A stretch of DNA of 64,000 nucleotides from Robertmurraya korlensis NBRC 107688 (lineage in GTDB: Bacteria > Bacillota > Bacilli > Bacillales > Cytobacillaceae), in the NCBI RefSeq assembly GCF_001591645.1, contig NZ_BCVH01000006.1, forward strand, positions 1 to 64,000, written 5' to 3'. Both the position numbers and the translations under genes were made by a program. Positions 26,862 to 34,804 of the stretch are shown here, piece by piece; the stretch's first letter is position 1; each line of letters opens with the position of its first letter. Below the pieces are notes generated by a model. That model saw only the letters and a list, made by a program, of their open reading frames with translations, did not search any database and had not been told where the DNA came from.

Positions 26862-27275
26862 TTGGTAAGGAAGATGGTATTTGTTTTTGTGATTGGACTG
26901 ATGTTAAATGCTTGTCATAAAGATATCCCAGATCCCGAAGTAAAAAAAGAAATTTCTATTGAACCAATGCACACCATCCGTGCAGAAAACGATGTAGTAG
27001 TATTAGGAATGAAACCAGACCAATCGTTTACCGTTCAGCATCATGTGAAGGAAAATAATGTATATGTTGAGTGTTTTATTCCAGATATTTCATTTTCAAA
27101 TCGGAATACAAGGTTAATTGTATCCGTGGATGGTAAGCAGAAAAAAGTAGTAACAACAGCCGCCTTTATTATTAAAGGGCTATCAACAGGATCTCACCAA
27201 ATAGATTTACAAGTGGTTGAAAACAATCTAAAAAGAGATGATATGAAGAGAAATTTTGAAGTTCTTATACCGTAA
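26862..27275 (+). CDS. Predicted lipoprotein, unknown
   Basis: This 137-residue protein begins with a short signal peptide and lipobox LNAC (VFVIGLMLNAC, Cys about residue 18). A beta-rich extracytoplasmic domain follows. The TTG at 26862 has GGGGGC 7 bp upstream; the TTG at 26847 overlaps that site. I do not recognise a family. The last 90 residues (VSVDGKQKKVVTTAAFIIKGLSTGSHQIDL) look like an immunoglobulin-like beta sandwich. It sits between ylbE and ricF. Confidence 0.7.
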   Translation: MVRKMVFVFVIGLMLNACHKDIPDPEVKKEISIEPMHTIRAENDVVVLGMKPDQSFTVQHHVKENNVYVECFIPDISFSNRNTRLIVSVDGKQKKVVTTAAFIIKGLSTGSHQIDLQVVENNLKRDDMKRNFEVLIP

Positions 27276-27286
27276 GATGTAAAAAG

Positions 27287-27315
27287 TTCATTTCTTCGTT
27301 CATTCATGGTAAAAT
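27287..27315 (+). promoter_or_regulatory. Candidate promoter of ricF
   Basis: Extended -10 TGGTAAAAT (27307-27315) with a weak -35 TTCATT at 17 bp spacing lies 20 bp before the ricF start. Confidence 0.4.
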
Positions 27316-27335
27316 ATGAATCGGAGGTGAGCGAA

Positions 27336-27773
27336 TTGCTTGCTACATCAGAAAGTATAGAAATTCTAGAGTATGCCGATGAATTGGCTACAATGGTGCT
27401 CGAGTCAGCTGTTGTGGAAGCCTATTATATATGCTTAAATAATGTAAAAAAAGATAAAGAAACACAGAAGAAAATTAAAGCGTTTATACGAATGAAGGAT
27501 CGTTATGAAGAGGTTGAACGCTTTGGTAGATACCATCCGGATTATAAAACAGTCATGATGGAAATCCGAAACTTAAAGAGAGAAGTTGATCTCGACCTTA
27601 ATGTAGCTGAATTCAAAAAAGCTGAGAATGACCTGCAAGCACTACTCGATGAAATAAGTGTACTTATTGGTCGGTCAGTTTCTGACTTTATCAAGGTACC
27701 AACGGGAAGTCCGTTTTTTGAATCAAGTTGTGGTGGCGGTTGTAGTACAGGCGGAAGCTGTGGTTGTTCTTAA
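27336..27773 (+). CDS. ricF: RicF (YlbF), Fe-S component of the RicAFT complex
   Basis: RicF forms a complex with RicA (YmcA) and RicT (YaaT) that acts with RNase Y in mRNA maturation and affects competence, biofilm formation and sporulation. This 145-residue protein is helical with the core RFGRYHPDYK, MREIKRE-like helices and PTGSPFFESS. It ends in a Cys-rich tail (CGGGCSTGGSCGC) that supplies Fe-S ligands. The TTG at 27336 has GGAGGTG at 6 bp; an earlier ATG lacks a ribosome-binding site. Confidence 0.94.
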   Translation: MLATSESIEILEYADELATMVLESAVVEAYYICLNNVKKDKETQKKIKAFIRMKDRYEEVERFGRYHPDYKTVMMEIRNLKREVDLDLNVAEFKKAENDLQALLDEISVLIGRSVSDFIKVPTGSPFFESSCGGGCSTGGSCGCS

Positions 27774-27785
27774 AATAACTGTACG

Positions 27786-27812
27786 GCATAGGAGAATTCC
27801 TATGCTTTTTTT
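27786..27812 (+). terminator. Terminator of ricF
   Basis: Perfect stem GCATAGGA / TCCTATGC with loop GAAT is followed by T7. Confidence 0.93.
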
Positions 27813-27869
27813 ATATACTAGATTATGTTAGAATAAAAAGATAATTGTTGTTATTAAAGGAGTAAAGCG

Positions 27870-28145
27870 ATGCTAGGTCAACGTCAAGGAATTATTGTAT
27901 GGCTATTTTCTCTTAAGCAAGCGAAAATGCTTCGCAAATTTGGGAATGTTCATTACGTTTCAAAAAGATTAAAATACGTAGTCTTATACTGCAACCAAGA
28001 TGAAACCGATACAATCATGGAAAAAATAAAAAGTTACTCCTTTGTTAAAAAAGTCGAACCATCCTTTAAACCGTTTTTAAAGGTTGAATATGAGAATTCT
28101 AGACCAGATAAAGCAAAGGAATACGACTATAAGATGGGAATATAA
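27870..28145 (+). CDS. ylbG: YlbG family protein (UPF0298)
   Basis: This 91-residue soluble protein has the UPF0298 core [36 protein letters not shown] and [16 protein letters not shown]. Function is unknown. AAAGGAG precedes the ATG. It is followed by a bidirectional terminator. Confidence 0.92.
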   Translation: MLGQRQGIIVWLFSLKQAKMLRKFGNVHYVSKRLKYVVLYCNQDETDTIMEKIKSYSFVKKVEPSFKPFLKVEYENSRPDKAKEYDYKMGI

Positions 28146-28176
28146 AAGATCAGGAGGGGAACCTTCCTGATCTTTT
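28144..28176. terminator. Bidirectional terminator
   Basis: Perfect stem AAAAGATCAGGA / TCCTGATCTTTT lies between ylbG and the convergent minus-strand gene. Confidence 0.9.
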
Positions 28177-28564
28177 ATTGTAGTGGAGCAATATAATGAT
28201 TTAATCGCAAGATGCCTGTTACATACTGGTAGAATAATTCCTTTTCGGCAAACTCAGTCGAAGGTTTTACATCAAATTGAATAATTTCCTTCCCGCATTC
28301 AATAGCCAACTTTTCAAATAACTCAAAACGTTTGTTTTGTGTTATATGTGGATTGGGTATACCTTCTCGACAGATATACAGTGGTTGAAAGTTACCAGGA
28401 TCTGTTGGTTTTAAAACAACGATTAAAGAAGTTACAGACCTTTTATTTATTTCAGTATGTAACGCCATGAAATGCATAAGTCGATGTTTGTTTGCTTTGG
28501 CAATTTCTAGTAACTCATAGATATCAGAATAACCTTCTCCTAATTCAATAAACCTTTGAATCAA
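28175..28564 (-). CDS. Conserved protein of unknown function
   Basis: This 129-residue soluble protein starts with TTG after AGGAGGGA. Segments SLIVVLKPTDPGNFQPLYICREGIP and KRFELFEKLA suggest an alpha/beta domain. Short homologues in Bacillaceae are often mislabelled methylthioribose kinase, but no kinase motif is present here. A small inverted repeat (AGTCC-TATT-GGACT, 28583-28596) lies just upstream of its ribosome-binding site. Confidence 0.7.
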   Translation of the reverse strand: MIQRFIELGEGYSDIYELLEIAKANKHRLMHFMALHTEINKRSVTSLIVVLKPTDPGNFQPLYICREGIPNPHITQNKRFELFEKLAIECGKEIIQFDVKPSTEFAEKELFYQYVTGILRLNHYIAPLQ

Positions 28565-28719
28565 TGCAAATCCCTCCTATATAGTCCTATTGGACTCGCA
28601 GAATTGTGTCGAACTAAGTCAAATTTCGTATTTTTTTCAAAAAATCTGTGTGACGTTGTTCCTTCTATCTGCTATTGTAATGGTAAGAGATTTAAGAGAT
28701 TTTAACAAGGGGAATGGAT

Positions 28720-30147
28720 ATGTGGAAGATACCGTTCACATTTTTTATTATATTAACAGCTGTTATAAGCGGCTTGCTGTTTTGGCAATGGGATGCTTAT
28801 TCAAAGGAAATGGAGCAGCCAGCTGACATAGAGCTAGCTAGCCAAAAGGTTTCAATTAAAACAAATTCGGATACGTTAATTATTACTCAAAAGCTAAGTG
28901 GTCTTACCGGAAATAAGCAGTTTACTTTTGCTCTTCCAAGTGGAGTGATTACCTGGCAATGTATTCTTGAGGATGGTAGTGAATGTGAACAACAGGAAGA
29001 AAAGGTAACATCACTAAGGGCCGATAGCAAAGGAAATATTCAATTGCAAATTACATTACCAGTAAGACCGAATGAAAAGGCATTCCTTTTCAATCAATGG
29101 TTAGCTTCGTTTTCTAATGTTCAAGTGACGGATACGAAGGTCGAGCTTATAGATTCAACGAAGAGGAATGGGACATGGGTAATGGGGATTCCTCTAATAG
29201 GAAGCAACAAGCTTGATTTTATTGATTACTATGTTTTTGAAGGGCAATTAGCACATCCTTCTCTTTATTGGCAAGCTTCCCCTTTAGTTCAGAATGAAAT
29301 CGATGGTAAACTTATGGTTTATTCCGAGCAGCAGGGAAGTCTTAGTCAATCTTTTAACTCAATACAGCAGATTTCGAACCGACCCCATGTGACGATAGTA
29401 ATAACCAACCAGCTACAAGAGGGGAATGGAAACGGGCTGATTATTACTCGTCCGGATATTCAACCGGATATGTTGGAAAAAAAGCTTATTTACTCCTTAT
29501 TGAAATTGAAATTTAATAATCTTCCGATGGAACAAACCTGGTTAGTGGATCTTCATGTATCTTTATTGTTAAATAGTGAAAGTCAGATACCGAAGAGTAA
29601 TCAAATGATTCAAGAATTAAAATTGAAGCTGTCTGAAGAAGAGCTCGAGAGTTATCTTCAAATATTTCTGTCACAAGAAATCCGTTATTCTGCTAAAAAA
29701 CTAGATGAAATTCTAGTCAATGTAACAGGAAAAACAACTAGCTTCTTTGAGTTAAATAAGGAGGAAGATACTTCTTTGACTCCGCTGTATTTCTTGGAAA
29801 AGAGGAATATATCTGTAGAGGAAAAAATACAAAAAAATCTTCACATTATTTATATAGAAGATCAAAAGTTATTTCCATTTGTTGATACTCTATCGGCTTT
29901 AGGGTTTCAAGTAAAAGTTCTTTCTGACAATGAAACATTATTGCTTTCAAAGGGACTAAATAGTTATCGCTTTTACGTGAACCAAAATATATTTATTTAT
30001 AATGAAGAAGACTATGGGCTCTTAGAAAATCCACTTACAAAAATAAATAATACGATTTATATTGATTATCAATGGTTAACCTCATTATTTAAAATCCAGA
30101 TTGATGAGGATGAAAATACGGTTTACCTGAAAGAATTAACGGAATAA
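28720..30147 (+). CDS. Large membrane-anchored extracytoplasmic protein, unknown
   Basis: This 475-residue protein has an N-terminal signal anchor (about residues 4-21) and no other membrane segment, so most of it is outside the cell or in the forespore space. The N-terminal half is beta-rich; the middle (about 260-320) is helical. The last 50 residues (LENPLTKINNTIYIDYQWLTSLF, DEDENTVYLKEL) resemble a copper-amine-oxidase-N/stalk-type repeat. I do not recognise a named family. The ATG at 28720 follows AAGGGG by 7 bp; the ATG at 28714 is too close. Its 3' end abuts the csfG-like RNA on the other strand. Confidence 0.75.
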   Translation: MWKIPFTFFIILTAVISGLLFWQWDAYSKEMEQPADIELASQKVSIKTNSDTLIITQKLSGLTGNKQFTFALPSGVITWQCILEDGSECEQQEEKVTSLRADSKGNIQLQITLPVRPNEKAFLFNQWLASFSNVQVTDTKVELIDSTKRNGTWVMGIPLIGSNKLDFIDYYVFEGQLAHPSLYWQASPLVQNEIDGKLMVYSEQQGSLSQSFNSIQQISNRPHVTIVITNQLQEGNGNGLIITRPDIQPDMLEKKLIYSLLKLKFNNLPMEQTWLVDLHVSLLLNSESQIPKSNQMIQELKLKLSEEELESYLQIFLSQEIRYSAKKLDEILVNVTGKTTSFFELNKEEDTSLTPLYFLEKRNISVEEKIQKNLHIIYIEDQKLFPFVDTLSALGFQVKVLSDNETLLLSKGLNSYRFYVNQNIFIYNEEDYGLLENPLTKINNTIYIDYQWLTSLFKIQIDEDENTVYLKELTE

Positions 30148-30178
30148 AAAGAAAACCCTGCAGAAATTTCTGCAGGGT
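30144..30178 (-). terminator. Terminator of the csfG-like RNA
   Basis: A perfect 24-bp palindrome starting ACCCTGCAGAAA (30155-30178) is followed on the minus strand by TTTTCTTTTT. On the plus strand it lacks a T tract. Confidence 0.85.
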
Positions 30179-30292
30179 CCTTCTATATCCTACTGGATAG
30201 AAGGCAAAGGGAGAGGAGAAACCGGAGGAAGAACTTATGGGGAAACGTAAGTCTTCTCCGCGGTTGGCAACAACACCTCGAATAGATGTTGT
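30145..30292 (-). ncRNA. csfG: csfG-like sporulation small RNA
   Basis: On the minus strand a sigma-F-type promoter is followed about 150 nt later by a strong terminator, and no ORF lies between. The RNA would fold into a 5' hairpin (AACAACA / TGTTGTT), a second imperfect hairpin containing an anti-Shine-Dalgarno-like CUUCCUCC, a single-stranded C/U-rich linker (UUUCUCCUCUCCCUUU), a third hairpin (CCTTCTAT..ATCC / GGAT..AGAAGG in DNA) and the terminator. B. subtilis csfG, a conserved sigma-F/G-controlled sRNA of spore formers, lies in the same ylbG-ylbH interval. Identity is inferred from position, promoter class and structure. The transcript start is estimated. Confidence 0.75.
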
Positions 30293-30298
30293 TACTTA

Positions 30299-30327
30299 CA
30301 TTATCCCCACTCCTTAGATGAATATAC
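30299..30327 (-). promoter_or_regulatory. Sigma-F-type promoter of the csfG-like RNA
   Basis: Read on the minus strand: GTATA (30327-30323), a 14-bp spacer and GGGGATAATG (30308-30299), which fits GGNNANAATR fully. This predicts forespore expression. Confidence 0.65.
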
Positions 30328-30429
30328 ACACAAAATCGATATTTTCTATATATGTGACAACTATTGGCTTGAAACCGACATTATGATAGGATAAGAAGGA
30401 AATTTACATCAATTGATAGTGGTGAGACA

Positions 30430-30993
30430 ATGAGGGTTGTATCTGGTGAATATAAAGGGAAAGCATTAAAAGCAGTTCCTGGAAACTCAACAAGACCAAC
30501 TACTGACAAAGTAAAGGAATCAATTTTTAATATCATTGGACCTTATTTCAGTGGTGGATGTGCTCTTGATTTATTTGCAGGCAGTGGTGGACTTGGGATC
30601 GAAGCTCTAAGTCGTGGAGTTGAGAAAGTAATTTTTGTTGATCGTGATGGAAAGGCAATTTCAACAATTAAAGAAAACTTGCAAACATGTGGATTGTTAG
30701 ATCAAGCAGAGGTATATAGAAACGATGCGGATCGAGCACTAAAAGCAATTATAAAAAGGGAAATTGTTTTTGATTATATCTTTTTAGATCCTCCTTATAA
30801 AAAACAACAGCTTGAGCACTTGCTTGAGAAAATACAAGATGAAAAACTCCTCGCGACTAATGGAATCATTGTTTGTGAGCACTCGAAGGATGTTGTTCTT
30901 CCTGATAAGGTTGGACATTTGAAACAAGTGAAATTTGAGAACTATGGTATTATATCCATTTCCATTTATGCTCTTAAATCGGAAGAAGAATAA
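30430..30993 (+). CDS. rsmD: 16S rRNA (guanine966-N2)-methyltransferase RsmD (YlbH)
   Basis: This 187-residue SAM-dependent methyltransferase modifies G966 of 16S rRNA. It shows the N-terminal MRVVSGEYKGKALKAVPG, RPTTDKVKESIFNI, SAM motif LDLFAGSGGLGIEALSRG and catalytic motif LDPPY. It lies 13 bp upstream of coaD, a pairing conserved in Bacillus. Confidence 0.96.
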   Translation: MRVVSGEYKGKALKAVPGNSTRPTTDKVKESIFNIIGPYFSGGCALDLFAGSGGLGIEALSRGVEKVIFVDRDGKAISTIKENLQTCGLLDQAEVYRNDADRALKAIIKREIVFDYIFLDPPYKKQQLEHLLEKIQDEKLLATNGIIVCEHSKDVVLPDKVGHLKQVKFENYGIISISIYALKSEEE

Positions 30994-31000
30994 GGAGTGA

Positions 31001-31492
<492 letters not shown>

Positions 31493-31503
31493 AATACATA
31501 GAG

Positions 31504-31537
31504 AAACGAGCACACCAAATCGTGTGCTCGTTTTTAT
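31504..31537. terminator. Bidirectional terminator of coaD/ylbJ
   Basis: Stem AAACGAGCACAC / GTGTGCTCGTTT with a T run; the ylbJ stop codon lies at its right edge. Confidence 0.93.
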
Positions 31538-32751
31538 TTATTTACTTTCAATCGTTTTGAGTAAACAAAAATATAGATTACTAGAGTAAAAAGCGTAATG
31601 ATTGGACCAACGTGTGAAACATTCGCGAATATATCAGAAAGCCAAGAGCTAGTCTTATTTGCGAAAACGGGAATTGCATTGGAAGGCTGATCATTTTGAG
31701 ATAGTCCTTTATATATTGGGCCCCAAAGTAGGAAGGCATAAATGGATGCAAAAAAACCATGCATAATTCGTGCAATAAAATAGGGCTTAAAGGCAATATC
31801 CGTTTGGGAGGTGATACTGGCTACTTGTGCCTGAACACTAAACCCATTAAACGCCAGAATAAAGCTTGTAATAATAGCTTGCTGCAATAAAGTAGCTTCT
31901 TGAACCTGGCTAGTAAGTTGGCTGCCCAGTGTAATCTCAAATAAACCAGAAATAAATGGGATACTTAGTACATCAGGAAGATGTAACGAAACTAAGAGAT
32001 ACTCCACAAACTGAGCAAGAAATGCTGTGATATGTAGATGGAAGAGAATTTTGTTTATGACCGAAAATAGTATGATGAATCCACCAATCATAAGAAGTGT
32101 CTGGACAGATGACATTACGGCATCTCCTAGTAATCTTCCAAGTGGTCTTTTTTCTTTTAATCTAGTTCTGTGAAGTTCCCGTAAAGCGGTGACAATAGAG
32201 AATTTCTGTCCCTTATTCGTTGATTGTTCTTCATCATCTTTTCCATAAAAGCGCATCAGTAACCCGATAGTGATATTCCCAAAATAATGTGCTAGTGCCA
32301 ATAATAACCCAAGTTTTGCGTTTCCGAAGAACCCTATAGACACAGCACCAAAAATAAAGAGGGGGTTGGAACAATTAGTAAACGTTACTAATCTCTCTGC
32401 TTCAATTTTTGTTAGTTGGCCTTCCTGTCTTAACCGGGCTGTTAACTTTGCTCCAGAAGGATAACCTGAGGCCATACCCATTGCTAAAACGAATCCTCCT
32501 ACACCCGGAACTTTAAATAAAGGTCGCATAATTGGTTCCAATAAGATTCCTATAAATTTAACCACACCAAACCCTATTAGCATCTCAGAAACGATAAGAA
32601 ATGGAAGCAATGAGGGAAAAACAATTTCCCACCACATGTCCAGGCCACGAATTGATGCATCCACTGATTCCTGTGGAAAAGAAATGAGTGAGATGGCCAT
32701 TAATGTTACGGATAATGCTAGAACAACTGTTTTTAGTTTTGATCGAAACAC
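31534..32751 (-). CDS. ylbJ: Sporulation integral membrane protein YlbJ
   Basis: This 405-residue polytopic protein (about nine helices) belongs to the nucleoside-recognition/gate family of YlbJ. Conserved segments include WWEIVFPSLLPFLIVSEML and GMASGYPSGAKLTARLR. B. subtilis ylbJ is sigma-E-controlled and needed for heat-resistant spores. It starts with GTG after GGGAGG, and a strong sigma-E-type promoter lies upstream. Confidence 0.93.
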   Translation of the reverse strand: MFRSKLKTVVLALSVTLMAISLISFPQESVDASIRGLDMWWEIVFPSLLPFLIVSEMLIGFGVVKFIGILLEPIMRPLFKVPGVGGFVLAMGMASGYPSGAKLTARLRQEGQLTKIEAERLVTFTNCSNPLFIFGAVSIGFFGNAKLGLLLALAHYFGNITIGLLMRFYGKDDEEQSTNKGQKFSIVTALRELHRTRLKEKRPLGRLLGDAVMSSVQTLLMIGGFIILFSVINKILFHLHITAFLAQFVEYLLVSLHLPDVLSIPFISGLFEITLGSQLTSQVQEATLLQQAIITSFILAFNGFSVQAQVASITSQTDIAFKPYFIARIMHGFFASIYAFLLWGPIYKGLSQNDQPSNAIPVFANKTSSWLSDIFANVSHVGPIITLFTLVIYIFVYSKRLKVNK

Positions 32752-32785
32752 ACCTTTATCCTCCCTTGAAGGTGAACTGACTGGG

Positions 32786-32814
32786 CAAGTATGGAAAGAA
32801 GTGATAAAATATGA
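32786..32814 (-). promoter_or_regulatory. Sigma-E promoter of ylbJ
   Basis: On the minus strand: TCATATT (perfect KMATATT), a 14-bp spacer and CATACTTG (close to CATACANT), about 35 bp before the ylbJ start. Confidence 0.7.
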
Positions 32815-32960
32815 GAACGTGAGGACCCCTACATGGAAGGTTGCAAATACGGGATTCTTTTAATAGGTCTTGTCCTTATAAATCAATATACTCATACAAA
32901 ATGAAAATAGACCATAAGATTAAATTACGTAACACAATCTTTTTAAAGGGGGAGGAGTAC

Positions 32961-33743
32961 TTGTCTCGTCCGAAAATTGGATTAGCACTTGGTTCCGGTG
33001 GGGCAAGAGGTTTTGCCCATTTAGGTGTGATTAAAGTGTTACAAGACGAAGGAATTCCAATTGACTTTGTTGCTGGAAGCAGCATGGGAGCACTAGTGGG
33101 CTGTTTTTATGGAGCAGGGTTAGATGTTGAGAGACTATACAAGCTTTCAAAAGCGTTTAAGCGAAAATATTATTTAGATTACACCGTACCAAAAATGGGC
33201 TTTGTAGCTGGAAAACGAGTAAAAGAGCTTATTCGGGTTTTTACACATGGGAAAAATATTGAGGAGTTAGATATTCCTGTTGCGGTCATAGCTACTGATT
33301 TAATGACGGGAGAAAAGGTTGTTTTCAGAGAAGGTCCAATAGCAGATGCAGTACGTGCTAGTATCTCTATTCCAGGAATCTTTGTACCAGAAAAGCATAA
33401 TGGTCGTTTGCTAGTTGACGGGGGAGTAGTTGACCGTATACCGGTTTCTGTTGTGGAAGAAATGGGAGCTGACATTATCGTTGCAGTTGATGTTAGTCCG
33501 GTGAAATCCACGGCTGAAATTACTACCATTTACGATGTTATCATGCAAAGTATTGACATTATGCAAATGGAACTTGTTTCAAATCGTGAGGTGAAATCTG
33601 ACGTTATGATTCGTCCTCCCGTACAAATGTTTAATTCACGTGCGTTTACAAATATCGAGGAGATTATATCTATCGGTGAGGAGGAGGCTCTTAAGGCGGT
33701 TCCAAAGATTAAAGAGCTGTTGAGTAATTGGAAGGGGTATTAG
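32961..33743 (+). CDS. ylbK: Patatin-like phospholipase YlbK
   Basis: This 260-residue patatin-fold hydrolase has the oxyanion motif GSGGARG, nucleophile motif GSSMG and catalytic DGG. Homologues of the RssA/YlbK type are predicted acyl hydrolases; no substrate is established. The TTG at 32961 follows GGGGGAGGAG by about 4-5 bp, and the product matches B. subtilis YlbK in length; the 40-residue upstream extension lacks a ribosome-binding site. ylbL follows 6 bp later. Confidence 0.93.
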   Translation: MSRPKIGLALGSGGARGFAHLGVIKVLQDEGIPIDFVAGSSMGALVGCFYGAGLDVERLYKLSKAFKRKYYLDYTVPKMGFVAGKRVKELIRVFTHGKNIEELDIPVAVIATDLMTGEKVVFREGPIADAVRASISIPGIFVPEKHNGRLLVDGGVVDRIPVSVVEEMGADIIVAVDVSPVKSTAEITTIYDVIMQSIDIMQMELVSNREVKSDVMIRPPVQMFNSRAFTNIEEIISIGEEEALKAVPKIKELLSNWKGY

Positions 33744-33749
33744 AATAGA

Positions 33750-34778
33750 ATGAACAGAAAATGGATGGGGCGCATCTTACTATATACGGTAGCAATTGCT
33801 TTAGTTGTTGCTGCATTTTTTTCATTACCATATTATATAACAAAGCCCGGTATGGCAAAGGAACTCGAACCAATTATTGAAGTGGAAGGTGGGTACGAGG
33901 AAAAAGGTAGCTTTATGCTTACTACGGTTGTTATGGGGCAGGCCAATATTTATACGTACTTGTTAGCAAAAATAAGTGAGTATCAAGAAATTTATCCGCT
34001 TGCAGCCATTCGATCGGAAGAAGAAAGTGATGAGGAATATAAAGTAAGGCAGTTGCATTCTATGTCTACCTCTAAACTTGCGGCTATTGAAGTTGCTTAT
34101 AAAAAAGCCAATAAACCAATCACGTACCAATATAAAGGAGTATATGTGTTAAGTGTCATGGATGGAATGCCTGCTATGGGGAAGCTAGAGCCTGGCGATC
34201 GAATTTTTCAAGTAGATGAACTTACATTCAAATCATCAGAGGAATTTATAAACTATGTAGGTAAAAAACAAGCGGGAGATAACATCACTTTATATTTTGA
34301 ACGTGATGACAAAGAGAATCGGGTTTCTCTTCCGTTAAAAATATTTGAAGCAGATCAAACCAAAGTAGGGGTAGGGATCGGTTTGGTTGATGATAAAGAC
34401 ATTGTCGTGGCCCCAGAGGTAACAGTTGAAACAAGTGATATAGGAGGCCCTTCGGCTGGACTTATGTTCTCACTTGAAATATATAACCAGCTAGTAAAAG
34501 AGGATTTAACAAAAGGCTACAAAATTGCAGGAACTGGGACGATTGATTCAAGCGGTACGGTCGGCCGTATCGGGGGTATTGAACAAAAAGTTATTGCAGC
34601 AGATAAATCAGATGCCGAAATTTTCTTTGCTCCGAACGAGGAAGGTGCTGCCGACTCAAACTATCTAGCTGCTGTTCAAACGGCTAAGGATATTGAAACG
34701 AATATGAAAATCGTACCGATAAATACATTTGAAGATGCATTAACCTACCTAGAAGCATTACAGGAAAAAGAAGAATAG
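33750..34778 (+). CDS. ylbL: PDZ-containing Lon-like protease YlbL (DdcP)
   Basis: This 342-residue membrane-anchored protease has one N-terminal helix (about residues 9-29), a PDZ domain (about 125-200) and a Lon-type S16 catalytic domain with Ser235 in GGPSAGLM and Lys280 in GGIEQKVIAA. In B. subtilis it helps degrade the division inhibitor YneA and end the DNA-damage checkpoint. Its stop codon lies in a bidirectional terminator shared with ylbM. Confidence 0.94.
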   Translation: MNRKWMGRILLYTVAIALVVAAFFSLPYYITKPGMAKELEPIIEVEGGYEEKGSFMLTTVVMGQANIYTYLLAKISEYQEIYPLAAIRSEEESDEEYKVRQLHSMSTSKLAAIEVAYKKANKPITYQYKGVYVLSVMDGMPAMGKLEPGDRIFQVDELTFKSSEEFINYVGKKQAGDNITLYFERDDKENRVSLPLKIFEADQTKVGVGIGLVDDKDIVVAPEVTVETSDIGGPSAGLMFSLEIYNQLVKEDLTKGYKIAGTGTIDSSGTVGRIGGIEQKVIAADKSDAEIFFAPNEEGAADSNYLAAVQTAKDIETNMKIVPINTFEDALTYLEALQEKEE

Positions 34779-34804
34779 CCCTTTGGGCTATTCTTCTTTT
34801 TTTG
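34766..34804. terminator. Bidirectional terminator holding both stop codons
   Basis: A 16-bp perfect stem AAAAGAAGAATAGCCC / GGGCTATTCTTCTTTT with loop TTT. The stop codons of convergent ylbL and ylbM both lie in the stem, so both proteins end in Lys-Glu-Glu. Confidence 0.93.

Noticed and set aside
28590-28826. 78-codon plus-strand frame overlapping the start of the 475-residue protein
   Set aside because: It overlaps the better-supported gene at 28720, lacks a ribosome-binding site and has no domain.
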